64,000 bases of DNA, from contig NZ_BQKE01000002.1 of assembly GCF_036244895.1 (NCBI RefSeq), positions 1,302,001-1,366,000 on the forward strand, in the 5' to 3' direction. The stretch is from Persicobacter diffluens (GTDB taxonomy: Bacteria > Bacteroidota > Bacteroidia > Cytophagales > Cyclobacteriaceae). Positions within the stretch are counted from its first letter, which is position 1; each line of letters starts with the position of its first letter. The notes beneath the pieces are model-generated. The model was not told the DNA's origin. It searched no databases and saw nothing but the letters and a program-made list of their open reading frames with translations. Position numbers and translations under genes: made by a program. Below are positions 1 through 8,654 of the stretch, piece by piece.

Positions 1-1
1 C

Positions 2-76
2 CTTGAAAATGAATTGGAACAGGCAGGAAAGAAGTTGCCAGACGTTTCAGGAATATTGATAGATGAGCAAGGCTAG
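2..76 (+). CDS. C-terminal end of an unidentified CDS (partial)
   Basis: The window opens inside a plus-strand reading frame of 24 codons ending in TAG. The visible tail is charged (LENELEQAGKKLPD followed by VSGILIDEQG) and reads like the end of a real protein. Too little remains to name a family. It could also be a chance frame, because the gene body lies outside the window. Confidence 0.4.
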   Translation, partial: LENELEQAGKKLPDVSGILIDEQG

Positions 77-171
77 GAATACAGGTGAGAATATTCTTAT
101 TCAGAGAAACTGAAAAGTAAATAAAAGAAAAGCTTCGGCACTAGATTCTGTAGAGCAGAGGATTTTACCTA

Positions 172-337
172 TTAACCCGGATTATATTGCTTTAATCCTC
201 CTTTAGCTGCTAGGCTGGAAAATGAAGGGATTTTTCCTATTTCGAGTTTTTTCCAAAAAAGCAGGTGAAGGAGGAGAAAGTAAATCTATCTAAATTTGGG
301 CGATTAGAAAATCAGAATAATCAATCTCCATGAACTC
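172..337 (-). repeat. R2 interspersed repeat, inverse orientation, one end missing
   Basis: It begins with the R2 terminus (TTAACCCGGATTAT) followed by the inverse of the R2 core: TTTAATCCTCCTTTAGCTGC, then TTTCGAGTTTTTTCC, then GGAGAAAG and AAATTTGGGC. The expected far end (GCGGTGAATAATTCGG) is absent, and an R1 fragment starts at that point. Confidence 0.6.
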
Positions 338-338
338 A

Positions 339-388
339 GAGCACACCATCCGGCTGTAAGTTTTAGCTTTTAAACACGCTTTAAAATA
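339..388 (+). repeat. R1 repeat, internally deleted copy
   Basis: Both R1 ends (GAGCACACCATCCGGCTG and TTTTAGCTTTTAAACACGCT) are present but about 110 bp of the interior is missing. An internal deletion with retained ends is typical of MITE-like families. Confidence 0.55.
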
Positions 389-686
389 AGGTGTCTAATG
401 GAGATTCGCTGAATCTGACTGAAAAATACTTCGGCTTATAAGCAATCAAGGGGACCAATAAAGCTTTTTGGAGTCGTATTTCATTAAAAATAAGCTCTAG
501 AAAAAACCTTCAATCCCCTCGAATTATAAATCTCAGTCCAATAATTCCGTATTAGATCCGTCAGGTTTATCGGTTAAAATCTTGTCATCCAATTCGTGGT
601 TTCATTCCTCCTCCCCCCCCAACTCATTCCAAAATACTTCAACGCCCTTCCAATCGTATTATTCGTATCATTCGGGACAAAGACCT

Positions 687-968
687 CGCGCACACTCATT
701 CAAAAACTTGTAAAAACTGTGGCCAAAAACTCACACTCCAACAAAAAAATAGCACAAAAAAAAGTCCGGGAACCAACCGGACTTCAATACTAATACCAAA
801 CTATAACCTTATGAACCACTATGATTATACAAATTCAAATAGGGACGTTTTAAAAAGGAAGGATGCTTAATCAAGGTTGATCAAGCATCCGTTCACCCAA
901 CATCAACCTATGTTTGGTAATTTGCAAAGGCTATGCCAAAGTGATTTTAGGAATTGAATTATTTATAG
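687..968 (+). repeat. R3 direct repeat, copy 1
   Basis: About 280 bp that recurs almost unchanged 819 bp downstream. It contains two inverted repeats: AAGTCCGG/CCGGACTT at 762-784, next to an A-run, and a ~13-bp stem at 861-890 (GGATGCTTAATCA with TGATCAAGCATCC). A 19-codon frame (MNHYDYTNSNRDVLKRKDA) lies between the hairpins but is not conserved in copy 2, so the conserved content appears to be structure and not protein. Confidence 0.7.
755..784 (-). terminator. Rho-independent-type hairpin in R3 copy 1
   Basis: The stem AAGTCCGG/CCGGACTT (762-769 with 777-784) is preceded on the plus strand by a run of A, which becomes a T-run 3' of the hairpin on the minus strand. It therefore has terminator geometry for leftward transcription. 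No leftward gene lies immediately to the right, so it may end a small RNA or be a relic. Confidence 0.5.
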
Positions 969-1505
969 ACCGAGTCAAAAATTTAATTGCGAAATTTCGC
1001 CTGTTGATCATATAACATGATCAGCTTATTCCCTTCAGAGTAATTCGTGAAAATTGGTGTTCATTCGTGGTTTTATACCTCATCACTCCAATATACTTCA
1101 AACCCCTTCCAATCGGATTATTTGTACCATTTGGGATAAAAACCTGTCGCACCCTAAATTCAAAAAGTTTGTATCGAGCCATTCAATTTTCTCTCTCTTT
1201 TCATTTTTTCTTGATAAAAAACGAAACAAAAAAATCAAGGCTGTGATCAATGCAGGCGGTCCCGTTCACGATTGCCGGAACCCATCAAGACCGCCATTGG
1301 AGCGTATGCGGGATAGAAATTTATCTTTTGGAATGGCGCTTGCGATGGCTTCTCCATCGTCAATCGCGTCCGTGACTGATCACCTATTGATCAAGGCCAT
1401 CATTGTTGTAGTGTATTTGCTTTGCTGAATATTTAATGGTTTCTTTTATCAAGTACTTTGATTTAAATCATTCGGGATTATTCGCGCCATTCGTGGCAAA
1501 ACTAG

Positions 1506-1784
1506 CGCGCACACTCATTCAAAAACTTGTAAAAACTGTGGCCAAAAACTCACACTCCAACAAAAAAATAGCACAAAAAAAAGTCCGGGAACCAACCGGA
1601 CTTCAATACTAATACCAAACTATAACCTTATGAACCACTATGATTATTCTCATTCAATAGGGACGTTTTAAAAAGGAAGGATGCTTAATCAAGGCTGATC
1701 AAGCATCCGTTCACCCAACATCAACCTATTTTAGTGTCTGCAAAGGCTATGCCAAAAGGGATATGTTAATGGGATTATTTATAG
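1506..1784 (+). repeat. R3 direct repeat, copy 2
   Basis: Second copy of the 280-bp repeat. The first ~140 bp is essentially identical to copy 1, and the rest carries scattered substitutions and small indels. The long hairpin (1679-1708) is kept, while the short frame between the hairpins is broken by an early stop. Confidence 0.7.
1574..1603 (-). terminator. Rho-independent-type hairpin in R3 copy 2
   Basis: Same hairpin as in copy 1 (stem AAGTCCGG/CCGGACTT with flanking A-run), oriented to stop leftward transcription. Its exact conservation argues for recent duplication, for selection, or for both. Confidence 0.5.
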
Positions 1785-1854
1785 GGGAAGCCAAAATGAC
1801 CATCGCGAAAATTGGAGGTAAGGCTTTCAACTTTCAGTTTTTCATTAAAATTTA

Positions 1855-2063
1855 AGTCGAATAAAGTAGGTATAAACCTCCATTTAGCTGCAATATGGGT
1901 AATAAAAAGAAATAGTTACTTGTGTGGAGTTTTGTTGCAAAGACGCTGGAAGTGAAAGCAGGTTTGTCCAAATTTGAGCTATAATAAATCAAAGAAATCA
2001 CTTGTTACCACTTGAATATAAGTCCATTGAATTGATTCTCTAGCGGGGAATAATTTGGCCTAA
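1855..2063 (-). repeat. R2 interspersed repeat, inverse orientation, diverged
   Basis: Recognised from the inverse R2 core (ACCTCCATTTAGCTGCAA, GAAAGCAGGTTTG, CCAAATTTGAGC, TATAATAAATCAAAGAAATC) and the terminus GCGGGGAATAATTTGGCCTA. It ends about 110 bp upstream of the epimerase gene and may lie within or next to its promoter region. Confidence 0.55.
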
Positions 2064-2172
2064 TCGGGCGGGCTCCTTGTCGTAACCCGTTCTTCTAACT
2101 TGATGAATTTGCGCCCATACTTCGCGCATTCCTAAATCCCGATGTATATTGTAATTCGTAAAATTACAACCT

Positions 2173-3414
2173 ATGAAAATAAGAATCTCTGTAATCGGCT
2201 TTTTGCTAATAAGCTTGTTGGCTTGCCAAAGGGAAAAGGCAAAACCTATATCCAAGGTATACTCCAATTATCTGGAGAATTTGGTGGGCTTTTTTGAGGA
2301 ACATGCTTGGGATGCGGAACGAAAAGTCTATTTGTCTGAAATAGATATAGCGGGTAAAAGCATGTCAAATCGGGTATACAATGTGGCACATAGCCGGATG
2401 ATTTACGGCCTGGCATTGGCTTCGGATTATTATGAGGGAAATCTGGAAAGGGCCTCCGAGCTGGTTCAATTTCAATGGAAGCATTTGGTAAATATGGAAG
2501 AGGGTTATTTTTATCCGATGGTGGATGAGGATAACGCTCATGAACCGCAAATCGCCTGGGATGTATGGCAGCAGGCCTATGGCCTTTGTGGTTTATCGGA
2601 ATATTATCGCAAAACCGGTGATGCGGCCCTTTTAAAGAAAATTCATGTGATGCATGATGGTTTTATTAACCGCTTTCATGATGAAAAAAATGGAGGATTT
2701 TGGGCTATTGTGGATAGGGAAGGCGGAGTGAAAGGAAGTAAGACCTTGCAATCTCTGATGTATCCGGTGACCGCCTATATGGGGAATCTTTGGCAGGCGG
2801 ATGTTGCGCATGCTGCCTCCTATGAACCCTATATTCGGGAAAATCTGGAAATTGCTGCTCAAAGTGCGTGGAATGCAAAAACCAATTGGGTGAATTTTAA
2901 ATTCGATGATGCCTGGAATCCATGTTTGTTGGTGGACGAGGAAAATCTTTGCTTTACGGTAAGTCCAGGTCATAATTTCCAGCTGGCATCTTTATTTCTT
3001 CGGGCCAAATATTTTTCATTTTTGGAGAAGGAGACGATAGGCCATTATGAGGAATTAGGACGGGCCATTTTGAAGGCCACTTTAGCCAAACCCATTTATC
3101 CTGAAGGAAATTTGGCCAATGGTTTTTACAGCAAAGTTAATCCTTTAACTAATGAGGTCCTGGACGACCGCAAAACCTGGTGGCAACATGCAGAAGCCAT
3201 TTTAGCACTTTCTTTAGCTGGAAAAGAATTCGAGAAAGAGCGTCTGTTATTGGAAAGCTTCTTTTTCAACCATTTTGCAGATACAGGCCGTGGAGGAGAA
3301 TATTTTTATGTGACGGCTGAAAACGCGCCCGTAATAGAGGAGTGGAAAGGCAGTGTAGGGAAGTCGATATATCATTCAGTGGAAATGATACGCTTTTTGA
3401 TGGAGCAGAATTAA
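2173..3414 (+). CDS. N-acylglucosamine 2-epimerase (AGE) family lipoprotein
   Basis: A 413-aa protein of the AGE/cellobiose 2-epimerase/mannose isomerase (alpha/alpha)6-barrel family. Members interconvert sugar epimers or aldose/ketose pairs. What is seen: a lipoprotein signal (residues 1-18, LLISLLAC, Cys18), SRMIYGLALA near residue 75, the family-typical SPGHNFQLA near 265, and KTWWQHAEAILAL near 335, which matches the family's K-x-W-W-x-x-A-E-A motif. Length is normal for the family plus a signal. Most family members are cytoplasmic, so a lipobox suggests an envelope role, perhaps on imported oligosaccharides. The exact substrate cannot be told; mannose or glucosamine derivatives are possible. 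It stands alone with more than 2 kb of non-coding sequence on each side. The ATG at 2173 is chosen because the signal peptide follows directly; no Shine-Dalgarno is visible. Confidence 0.8.
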   Translation: MKIRISVIGFLLISLLACQREKAKPISKVYSNYLENLVGFFEEHAWDAERKVYLSEIDIAGKSMSNRVYNVAHSRMIYGLALASDYYEGNLERASELVQFQWKHLVNMEEGYFYPMVDEDNAHEPQIAWDVWQQAYGLCGLSEYYRKTGDAALLKKIHVMHDGFINRFHDEKNGGFWAIVDREGGVKGSKTLQSLMYPVTAYMGNLWQADVAHAASYEPYIRENLEIAAQSAWNAKTNWVNFKFDDAWNPCLLVDEENLCFTVSPGHNFQLASLFLRAKYFSFLEKETIGHYEELGRAILKATLAKPIYPEGNLANGFYSKVNPLTNEVLDDRKTWWQHAEAILALSLAGKEFEKERLLLESFFFNHFADTGRGGEYFYVTAENAPVIEEWKGSVGKSIYHSVEMIRFLMEQN

Positions 3415-3440
3415 AAATAGTCTTTAAAAAATTAAATTTG

Positions 3441-3490
3441 AAGGAAGGCATTTTCCTTTTAACCTTTAAGGTCACAAGAGGATGCCTTAT
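3441..3490 (+). terminator. Possible terminator of the epimerase gene
   Basis: Short inverted repeat (AAGGCA at 3445 with TGCCTT at 3483) followed by an AT-rich tract, just after the stop codon. The stem is weak. Confidence 0.3.
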
Positions 3491-3635
3491 TTATATTATT
3501 TAGGGAATGGTTTTCAATGTTGGAAAATGATGGGCCGGAATAATGATGCTCTAATTATAGTTCACTTGAGCTTAAAGTACTGAAAACCAATCCGTTGATG
3601 GGTTTTTGTGGGGTGTTATGTTATGAAATAAATAC

Positions 3636-3664
3636 AAAAAAAAAGCGATCCAATCGGATCGCTT
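3636..3664 (-). terminator. Rho-independent terminator, leftward
   Basis: A perfect 9-bp stem with a 4-base loop (AAGCGATCC AATC GGATCGCTT) is flanked on the left by a run of A, giving a T-run for minus-strand RNA. The only leftward coding trace upstream is the AAA+ pseudogene, so this could be its original terminator. Confidence 0.65.
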
Positions 3665-4464
3665 AAAATGTAATGTTTATTACCATATATTGGTGGTTTA
3701 TTTAACCATTCCGTCTTTAAAAAATAACCAATCAGTGTCCTAAAAAAATCTAATCTGATCAAAAAATAAAAGTGACAGTAAATCGCGGTTTCATTACCAT
3801 CCTAAAAAATGTTTACCTTAAGTGAGTAACTTATCTCCCTTTCGGTAATGTAAAAGTGGGGAATTTTTTTTTACCAAACAATCATTTTCATAAAAAAAGC
3901 GGCTTTTTTCCTGTAATTTTTTCTAATCGAGCAAAATGATGGTGTTTTTGAGGTTAAATCTGACTTTTGTCATTCGTTGAGGCCGTATTCATTAGTTTTA
4001 GATTAAAGTCTTATATATTGTATAAGGAAAAGAAAGTAAAAAGTCACTCATTGTGTAGATGAGTTTCCATTTGTTCCTCAAAAAAAGACGCTCCACTCCT
4101 GGAAAGGATCGCTTTCAAGATTGATCGTTTTATTTGGTTAAAGCTTTTCGGTAGATTAGTTAAACCGAATTGTGCCTGTACTTATTTTCCTTTAATTGGA
4201 AGGCGGAATATTCTAAACATCGCCTCCTGTTTTGATTTTTGCCCAATAATGAAAATGAGCGAGGAGCAAGCGAGCCTGCCTAAATTGAGCCAATAAAAAA
4301 CCGAATAAGCATCTGCTATATTTTGGGGATGAGTTCCTTTAGGTGTTTTTTTGATGGTGAAGTTGTATACTCCGGCCTAATTTCAGAGAAGATATGCCCG
4401 AAAGTGGTGATTGAGGGTTGAAAAATGGCGGCATAATGGGTTGATTTAAACGCGAATAAAAAAC

Positions 4465-4815
4465 TATCCAAAAATAGAGTCTGCCTGATCAAAGAAAAGG
4501 ATCTAGTTTTTGTTTTTCCCGATCTCAAAGAGTTGCTTCAAGTTTTTTCCTGTTTCCCCCACCCATTTGGAAACCACCATGCTCAGGTCCACCCGATAAA
4601 CAGGCAGGTTAAAAGTCGTGCCGATCAAGGTGGTCTTCAGGGATTTCTCGCTACCCCAAGGTCCATGAAATAAAACGCGATAACCAGATTTAATTTTTTC
4701 ATTTAAATCAGGATGTTTACTTAGAATAGCTCTTTACTTCATCTAAAAAAATTATTCCCTCTAAATTGTCCTGTGTATCATGTGGGATTACTGAATCTTC
4801 CCAATTCGCTGGTTT
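4465..4815 (-). pseudogene. Decayed AAA+ ATPase gene fragment
   Basis: Reading the minus strand leftward from 4815 gives WEDSVIPHDTQDNLEGIIFLDEVK, then, after a one-base deletion, AILSKHPDLNEKIK and SGYRVLFHGPWGSEKSLKTT, then FNLPVYRVDLSMVVSKWVGE up to KNKN and a stop (4503-4505). Past that stop the same frame continues ILFFDQADSIFG. This is the core of a familiar bacterial AAA+ ATPase, in which one expects a GPPGTGKT Walker A, RIDLSMVVSKYIGETEKN, and W-ILFFDEADALFG for Walker B. Damage is clear: a frameshift near 4727, Walker A changed to GPWGSEKS, a W-to-stop change, and Walker B E to Q. Both termini are missing, and the 5' side abuts the R2 element at 4828. Quoted segments are translated by eye. 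Confidence 0.7.
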
Positions 4816-4827
4816 TTATTAGTGAAG

Positions 4828-5047
4828 TTAGCCCCAATTATTCACCGCTAAATTTATTAATTAAGCGCAAGGGGTTTGTTTTCAGTTTATTAATAATTTG
4901 TTTTCTGTGATTTATAATCGCCTGAATATGTGCATTCTTGCTGTCTCTTTATTAATCTGCTTGCTTGAGAAAAATGAAATAGGGAATGATTCCTTCAATT
5001 TTACCACCTTGCAGCTAAACGATGGTTTAAGCATAAATAACATGGGC
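4828..5047 (+). repeat. R2 interspersed repeat, near full length
   Basis: Left terminus TTAGCCCCAATTATTCACCGC, core with TCTGCTTGCTTGAGAAAAAT and GGGAATGATTCCTTCAATTT, then CAGCTAAACGATGGTTTAAG, and the right terminus. It lies beside the truncated 5' end of the AAA+ pseudogene, so its insertion may have helped destroy that gene. The frame at 4898-5089 overlaps it and is not a gene. Confidence 0.65.
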
Positions 5048-5094
5048 AAAGGGCAACAACTTAATATGCCGGTATCACTCAGCATATAATGCCA

Positions 5095-5244
5095 ATGTTA
5101 AAGCATGAGATCCACCAGAGTCTGCGCATACCGGCTGAAAAAAAGTTGCTTTTCATCCAAATGAATGATGATGAGGTTATCTTCTATACTAAGGTGGACA
5201 ATATCGAAAAACCCCCAAAATACCCTCAGGTACAAAAATACTAA
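5095..5244 (+). CDS. Small hypothetical frame or gene remnant
   Basis: A 49-codon plus-strand frame with an unusually protein-like composition (MLKHEIHQSLRIPAEKK, then QMNDDEVIFYTKVDNIEKPP). It starts 48 bases after the R2 element ends. I do not recognise it. It may be the tail of a gene interrupted by the repeat, or chance. Confidence 0.25.
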   Translation: MLKHEIHQSLRIPAEKKLLFIQMNDDEVIFYTKVDNIEKPPKYPQVQKY

Positions 5245-5466
5245 GTACTGACTTACTAATCTACATTTCACTCCTGCCACAATTTACACATTTTAACCCA
5301 ATGCCTCGAAATTCGGAGTGGTCTATGGTGAGTTGATGTAAGGGTGCTTTTGGAGGTATCAGATAATGCATATTGTCAGTAATTAATATTCGTAAAAATT
5401 TAATTCAATAAATATTGATTTATAATGATTTAGTTAGTTTCTTTTCAATTTAAATGGATTATAAAG

Positions 5467-6840
5467 ATGAACCGACTCCTCTATTTTTTTAGCTTAACCC
5501 TATTATTTGCCTGTAATCAGCCGGCAGAAGTAAGTGTTTACCCCGGTACGACGGAAGCGTCTCAGTTTTTTCGTTTTTCCTCAGCGGTCGATACGACATT
5601 GACCGGAGCAAAGGGTACAGTGTTGCAATTCCAGGCCAATGCTTTCCAAACACCACAAGGCACCGAAGCAGTGGGAGAGATTGAAATAGAATTGAAGGAG
5701 TTTTATACCATTGAGGATTTTATCAATAATGGATTAACTACCCAAACCACTGATGGAAGATTATTAGAATCCTCCGGAATGATTTGGGTGCAAGCCCGTT
5801 CAGGAGACGAGGAATTAGTCCTGAAAGAAGGGGCTCCCATGAACATTAAGTTTCCAAGGGTAGTGGATCGGCCCACTGCCCATCTTTTTGCCGGGGTAGG
5901 GGATAGTTTGAGTGGAATAAAATGGGAATTATTGGAACCGGTTTATCATGACACCCTGGTGTACCGAGATTTGAAAGGGATATTGCATCGAGCGTATGGT
6001 CCCTCGGTAGCGGAGACCGAAATTAGCTTTATTATTGGTGAAGATACCATTCTACTGACAGCGGAAAACGAAGAGGACTTTGCGCAGGTATTGGAAAATA
6101 ATCCGGATTCGATAAATTATAACTTATTTTATTATTTGCTGATGAGAGAGCAAAGACCGTCTTCTGGAAATTTGCTTCAATATGATCATGTGTCCTCCAA
6201 TGATTATCCGGAGTATTTAGCACGTTATCAGGTACATGTGGATACTGTATTCGAAAATGGATTTAGTGGAAAATATAATTATCAGGGATTTAATTTTTTA
6301 AATGGATATAGCTTAGAAAAATCCCAATATCTTCAAGATTCTTTATTCTATACCGGTTTAATAAGGGCATATTTAAGGGCGGAAGACTATCTACTACCTG
6401 ATGAAATTATTGGACAATTGGATAGTTTAAGTAATTATAAAAATGATAGTTTATTTTATATTCAAAATTTTGGCCAACAATTCTATACTTTTGAGACACT
6501 TCAGTTAGGCTTTATTAATTGCGATTTTTTTCTTGATCAAGAGGTGAAACAGGTGTTGGTTCCCTTGGATAATAATACTTCGACGGTCTATGTAATTATT
6601 AATGGATTTAATACAGTCATGTCTTATGTACCCTGGAGCCATGCTGGCAATGAAGTCCTTTTTAATATTCCGGCAGGCATGGATATTACCATTTTCGCCT
6701 ATCGGGAAGAGGAATGGAAACACTATCTGGGGATCGCTCAAGCCAACACCAATGATGAAATTCCTTTGATCGAACAAAAAGAAATGCCTATTGAGGATAT
6801 TCATAAGGAGATCAAAAGGCTCGCCACAGAGGTCAAATAA
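5467..6840 (+). CDS. Lipoprotein of unknown function
   Basis: A 457-aa protein with a lipoprotein signal (residues 1-16, LLFAC, Cys16). After a short linker, residues 35-110 hold a beta-rich segment (GTVLQFQANAF, then VGEIEIELKEFYTIEDFINN). This is a pattern I associate with uncharacterised Bacteroidota surface proteins, where it resembles a ZU5/carboxypeptidase-regulatory-like beta domain. The middle is rich in Tyr and Asn. Near residue 385 the segment PLDNNTSTVYVIINGFNTVM is followed by VLFNIPAGMDITIFAYREE. No catalytic motif is visible. The stop lies 48 bp before the convergent methyltransferase stop, so the two genes share a small terminator interval. It is probably anchored in the outer membrane; the function is not inferable. 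Confidence 0.7.
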   Translation: MNRLLYFFSLTLLFACNQPAEVSVYPGTTEASQFFRFSSAVDTTLTGAKGTVLQFQANAFQTPQGTEAVGEIEIELKEFYTIEDFINNGLTTQTTDGRLLESSGMIWVQARSGDEELVLKEGAPMNIKFPRVVDRPTAHLFAGVGDSLSGIKWELLEPVYHDTLVYRDLKGILHRAYGPSVAETEISFIIGEDTILLTAENEEDFAQVLENNPDSINYNLFYYLLMREQRPSSGNLLQYDHVSSNDYPEYLARYQVHVDTVFENGFSGKYNYQGFNFLNGYSLEKSQYLQDSLFYTGLIRAYLRAEDYLLPDEIIGQLDSLSNYKNDSLFYIQNFGQQFYTFETLQLGFINCDFFLDQEVKQVLVPLDNNTSTVYVIINGFNTVMSYVPWSHAGNEVLFNIPAGMDITIFAYREEEWKHYLGIAQANTNDEIPLIEQKEMPIEDIHKEIKRLATEVK

Positions 6841-6888
6841 TGCCAGCGGAGCCCGTTTCAACTAGCAGGAGTGTGTGGGCTATGCGAA

Positions 6889-7830
6889 TTACCGCTCACA
6901 CACCCAAATACTCCTCGCAAATTTGGAATACCCTCTTTTCTCTACCGTACAGTAATCCTGCACGTTCAGCCCGGCCGCTTCGATGGTCGCGCTGATATCC
7001 ACGATGGAGACAATGATCACCCTTGGCGACATACGCGCAGCCGCTTCAATGATGTGGGCAGTGATTTCATCGGTGGAACGGCTGTACAGATTATAGGGGA
7101 GATCAATGATGATGGCATCATATTCCTTTTCCACTTGCGCTACATCCGACAAATACAGATTCGGTTCATATTGGTAGTGCAGGAGGTTTTTCTTCGTGCC
7201 GTAATAGGTCTTGGGATTGATCTCGCTCCCCTCTATATTAAAACCACCGATACAGCCTTCCAGCAAAATAGTCCCCGCTCCGCAACAGGCATCCAACAGC
7301 GTTTTGGATTTATCTCCCTCCGATGCGATCCCCACCAGAGATTTCCCGATGTGCATGCAGATGGAATTGCTGAAGGAATAGGGTTTGTTATTGTGCTTGC
7401 GCCAGGCGCCATCATGTCGTTTCAGCTTCCCGAAATACCACATGCCTTCATGCGTGCAGATGGAATACACCATCGAAGGGTTTTTAAAGTCCGGGGCCGC
7501 AAAAATGCAAAAGCCCACCTCTTTCATTTTCTGCTTTCTTTCCTCAAATCGGGCAGGGTCGCCCTCGAGAGAGAGATAATCCACCTTAAAGCCTTCAGTG
7601 CGCAACAGTTGTTTGCGGATCAGGGGCAACAACTTATCGTAGCTTTTGGCCTCAGTGATGATCTCAAATCGTGCCAATAGAAAGGGGCTGATCGAAGGGT
7701 CAATCTCCACATCGGAAAACAGCACTTTCCCTTCTTCCTCTTGCTGAAACATTTGTCTGCACTCCAATCTGCACAGATCCCTGTGGTGGTAGTCGTAACT
7801 GAATGAATAAATAAAACGCGCTTCCGGCAT
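6889..7830 (-). CDS. Trm11/TrmG10-like RNA (guanine-N2) methyltransferase
   Basis: A class I SAM-dependent methyltransferase of the UPF0020/Trm11-TrmG10 type, whose characterised relatives methylate N2 of guanosine 10 in tRNA. Seen: the SAM-binding motif LLDACCGAGTILLEG at about residue 178 of the 313-aa form, an acidic strand (EGSEINPKT), and the catalytic-loop motif IIIDLPYNLYSRS near residue 243, the (D/N)PPY equivalent. The N-terminal half (MPEARFIYSFSYDYHHRDLC onward) fits the family's THUMP-like region. The frame is open upstream to an ATG at 7929. I chose the ATG at 7828-7830 because GAGGAGAGATA lies just in front of it, one of the few good ribosome-binding sites here, and because the family begins there. 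The target could also be another RNA or DNA. Confidence 0.75.
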   Translation of the reverse strand: MPEARFIYSFSYDYHHRDLCRLECRQMFQQEEEGKVLFSDVEIDPSISPFLLARFEIITEAKSYDKLLPLIRKQLLRTEGFKVDYLSLEGDPARFEERKQKMKEVGFCIFAAPDFKNPSMVYSICTHEGMWYFGKLKRHDGAWRKHNNKPYSFSNSICMHIGKSLVGIASEGDKSKTLLDACCGAGTILLEGCIGGFNIEGSEINPKTYYGTKKNLLHYQYEPNLYLSDVAQVEKEYDAIIIDLPYNLYSRSTDEITAHIIEAAARMSPRVIIVSIVDISATIEAAGLNVQDYCTVEKRGYSKFARSIWVCER

Positions 7831-8112
7831 TATCTCTCCTCTTTCTAAATGATTAAAATCCGCCGGCTGAAATAAGAATGTGTCCCGTTTGACTTTGTGG
7901 AGGCCAATGCCATCCTCATAAAGTTCCATCAGTCCCGATAATTATCGACCTCAGCGATTTGCGGGCGCAATATATCGAATTGAAACGGAAAAGGAAGTGC
8001 CTTTGAGCAATCTGTAGGCAAAGTGGTCGGTAATTTCTTTGCTTTTGAAAGGGGGCGGTCCGGTTTGTGACCTTAGCCTGAATTATTCTCCGCTGAATAT
8101 AGTGGGTTGCGC

Positions 8113-8495
8113 TAAGCCGAATGATTCACCGAAAGATTCATTGAGGCGTTCTTAGAGCTTCCCTGGTAAGGTTTTAGAGTATGTTTAAGAGCGCACCATC
8201 CGGCTTCAAATTCGAATTATTGAAAGCGATTTTGGATAGTTTCTCAACAATAGCGATGCTATTCGCTCAAAATAATCGGGTATCGCTTCTGCAATAATCA
8301 AATTTTCGCTTCGAATTTTGGCTTTTAAACAGCTCTAAAATTTGTGTTCCCCCGATTTTCAATAGCCCAAATTGGGGAAAGCTCGCTTTCTCCTCATTCC
8401 TCTGCTTTCTTGGCAAAAAACCGAATCATAAAAAATCCTTCATTTTTTCCGCCAGTCAGCAAAAGGAGGATTTAAGTATAAAATACTCGGATTAG
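8113..8495 (+). repeat. R2 element split by an R1 insertion
   Basis: The R2 left end (TAAGCCGAATGATTCACCG) is at 8113. The R2 core resumes after the R1 element at about 8341 with CAATAGCCCAAATTGGGGAA, CTTTCTCCTCATTCCTCTGC and the right end GAGGATTTAAGTATAAAATA. Joining the two halves gives an R2 of normal length. Confidence 0.65.
8172..8340 (+). repeat. R1 foldback element, complete
   Basis: Ends TTTTAGAGTATGTTTAAGAG and CTTTTAAACAGCTCTAAAA form terminal inverted repeats. The centre ATAGCGATGCTAT is palindromic, and the arms pair in several blocks (for example GAAAGCGATTTTGG opposite TATCGCTTCTG). It interrupts the surrounding R2. Confidence 0.75.
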
Positions 8496-8550
8496 CATGC
8501 CGGATAAGTTCCATTGATTTTTTGTACCACAGGCATATTTTGGGAACAGC

Positions 8551-8581
8551 AAAAAAATAACCCCGGACAAAAAGTCCGGGG
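8551..8581 (-). terminator. Terminator probably serving the 9027-13634 susCD operon
   Basis: A perfect 8-bp stem (CCCCGGAC AAAAA GTCCGGGG) has an A-run on its left, so it is a terminator for leftward transcription. It lies about 450 bp beyond the susD stop codon. An R2/R1 composite fills the gap, so the terminator appears to have been pushed away from the gene by repeat insertions. Confidence 0.65.
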
Positions 8582-8654
8582 CATTTCAACCAATGTCGGG
8601 TGTTGCTCCCGACCGCTATTTATTATAAAAATTGGACTGTCAATAGGTGGAGGC

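Larger units (their letters stand above)
77..2172. other. Gene-poor, repeat-rich intergenic region
   Basis: No convincing gene is present. The stretch holds an R2 copy (172-337), a deleted R1 copy (339-388), two copies of a ~280-bp direct repeat (687-968 and 1506-1784), and a second R2 copy (about 1855-2063). Degenerate copies of a short phrase of the type ATTCGTGGTTTTA recur near 590, 1060 and 1490. The open frames at 596-793 and 1054-1428 lie over this repeated material and show no protein-like pattern. Confidence 0.6.
3415..5466. other. Long non-coding region with a decayed gene and R2 element
   Basis: About 2 kb without an intact gene. It contains a minus-strand terminator hairpin (3636-3664), the remains of an AAA+ ATPase gene (4465-4815, minus strand), a full R2 element (4828-5047) and a 49-codon frame (5095-5244). 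AT-rich sequence at 3700-4300 shows nothing recognisable. Confidence 0.6.

Noticed and set aside
1054..1428. A 124-codon plus-strand frame
   Set aside because: It runs over degenerate repeated phrases (ATTCGTGGTTTTA and similar) and low-complexity sequence; no domain or signal peptide is seen.
4316..4528. A 70-codon minus-strand frame
   Set aside because: It overlaps the AAA+ pseudogene in a different frame and has no recognisable pattern.
6871..7680. A 269-codon plus-strand open frame
   Set aside because: It lies opposite the methyltransferase gene, which has clear SAM-binding and DLPY motifs; this frame shows no family pattern.
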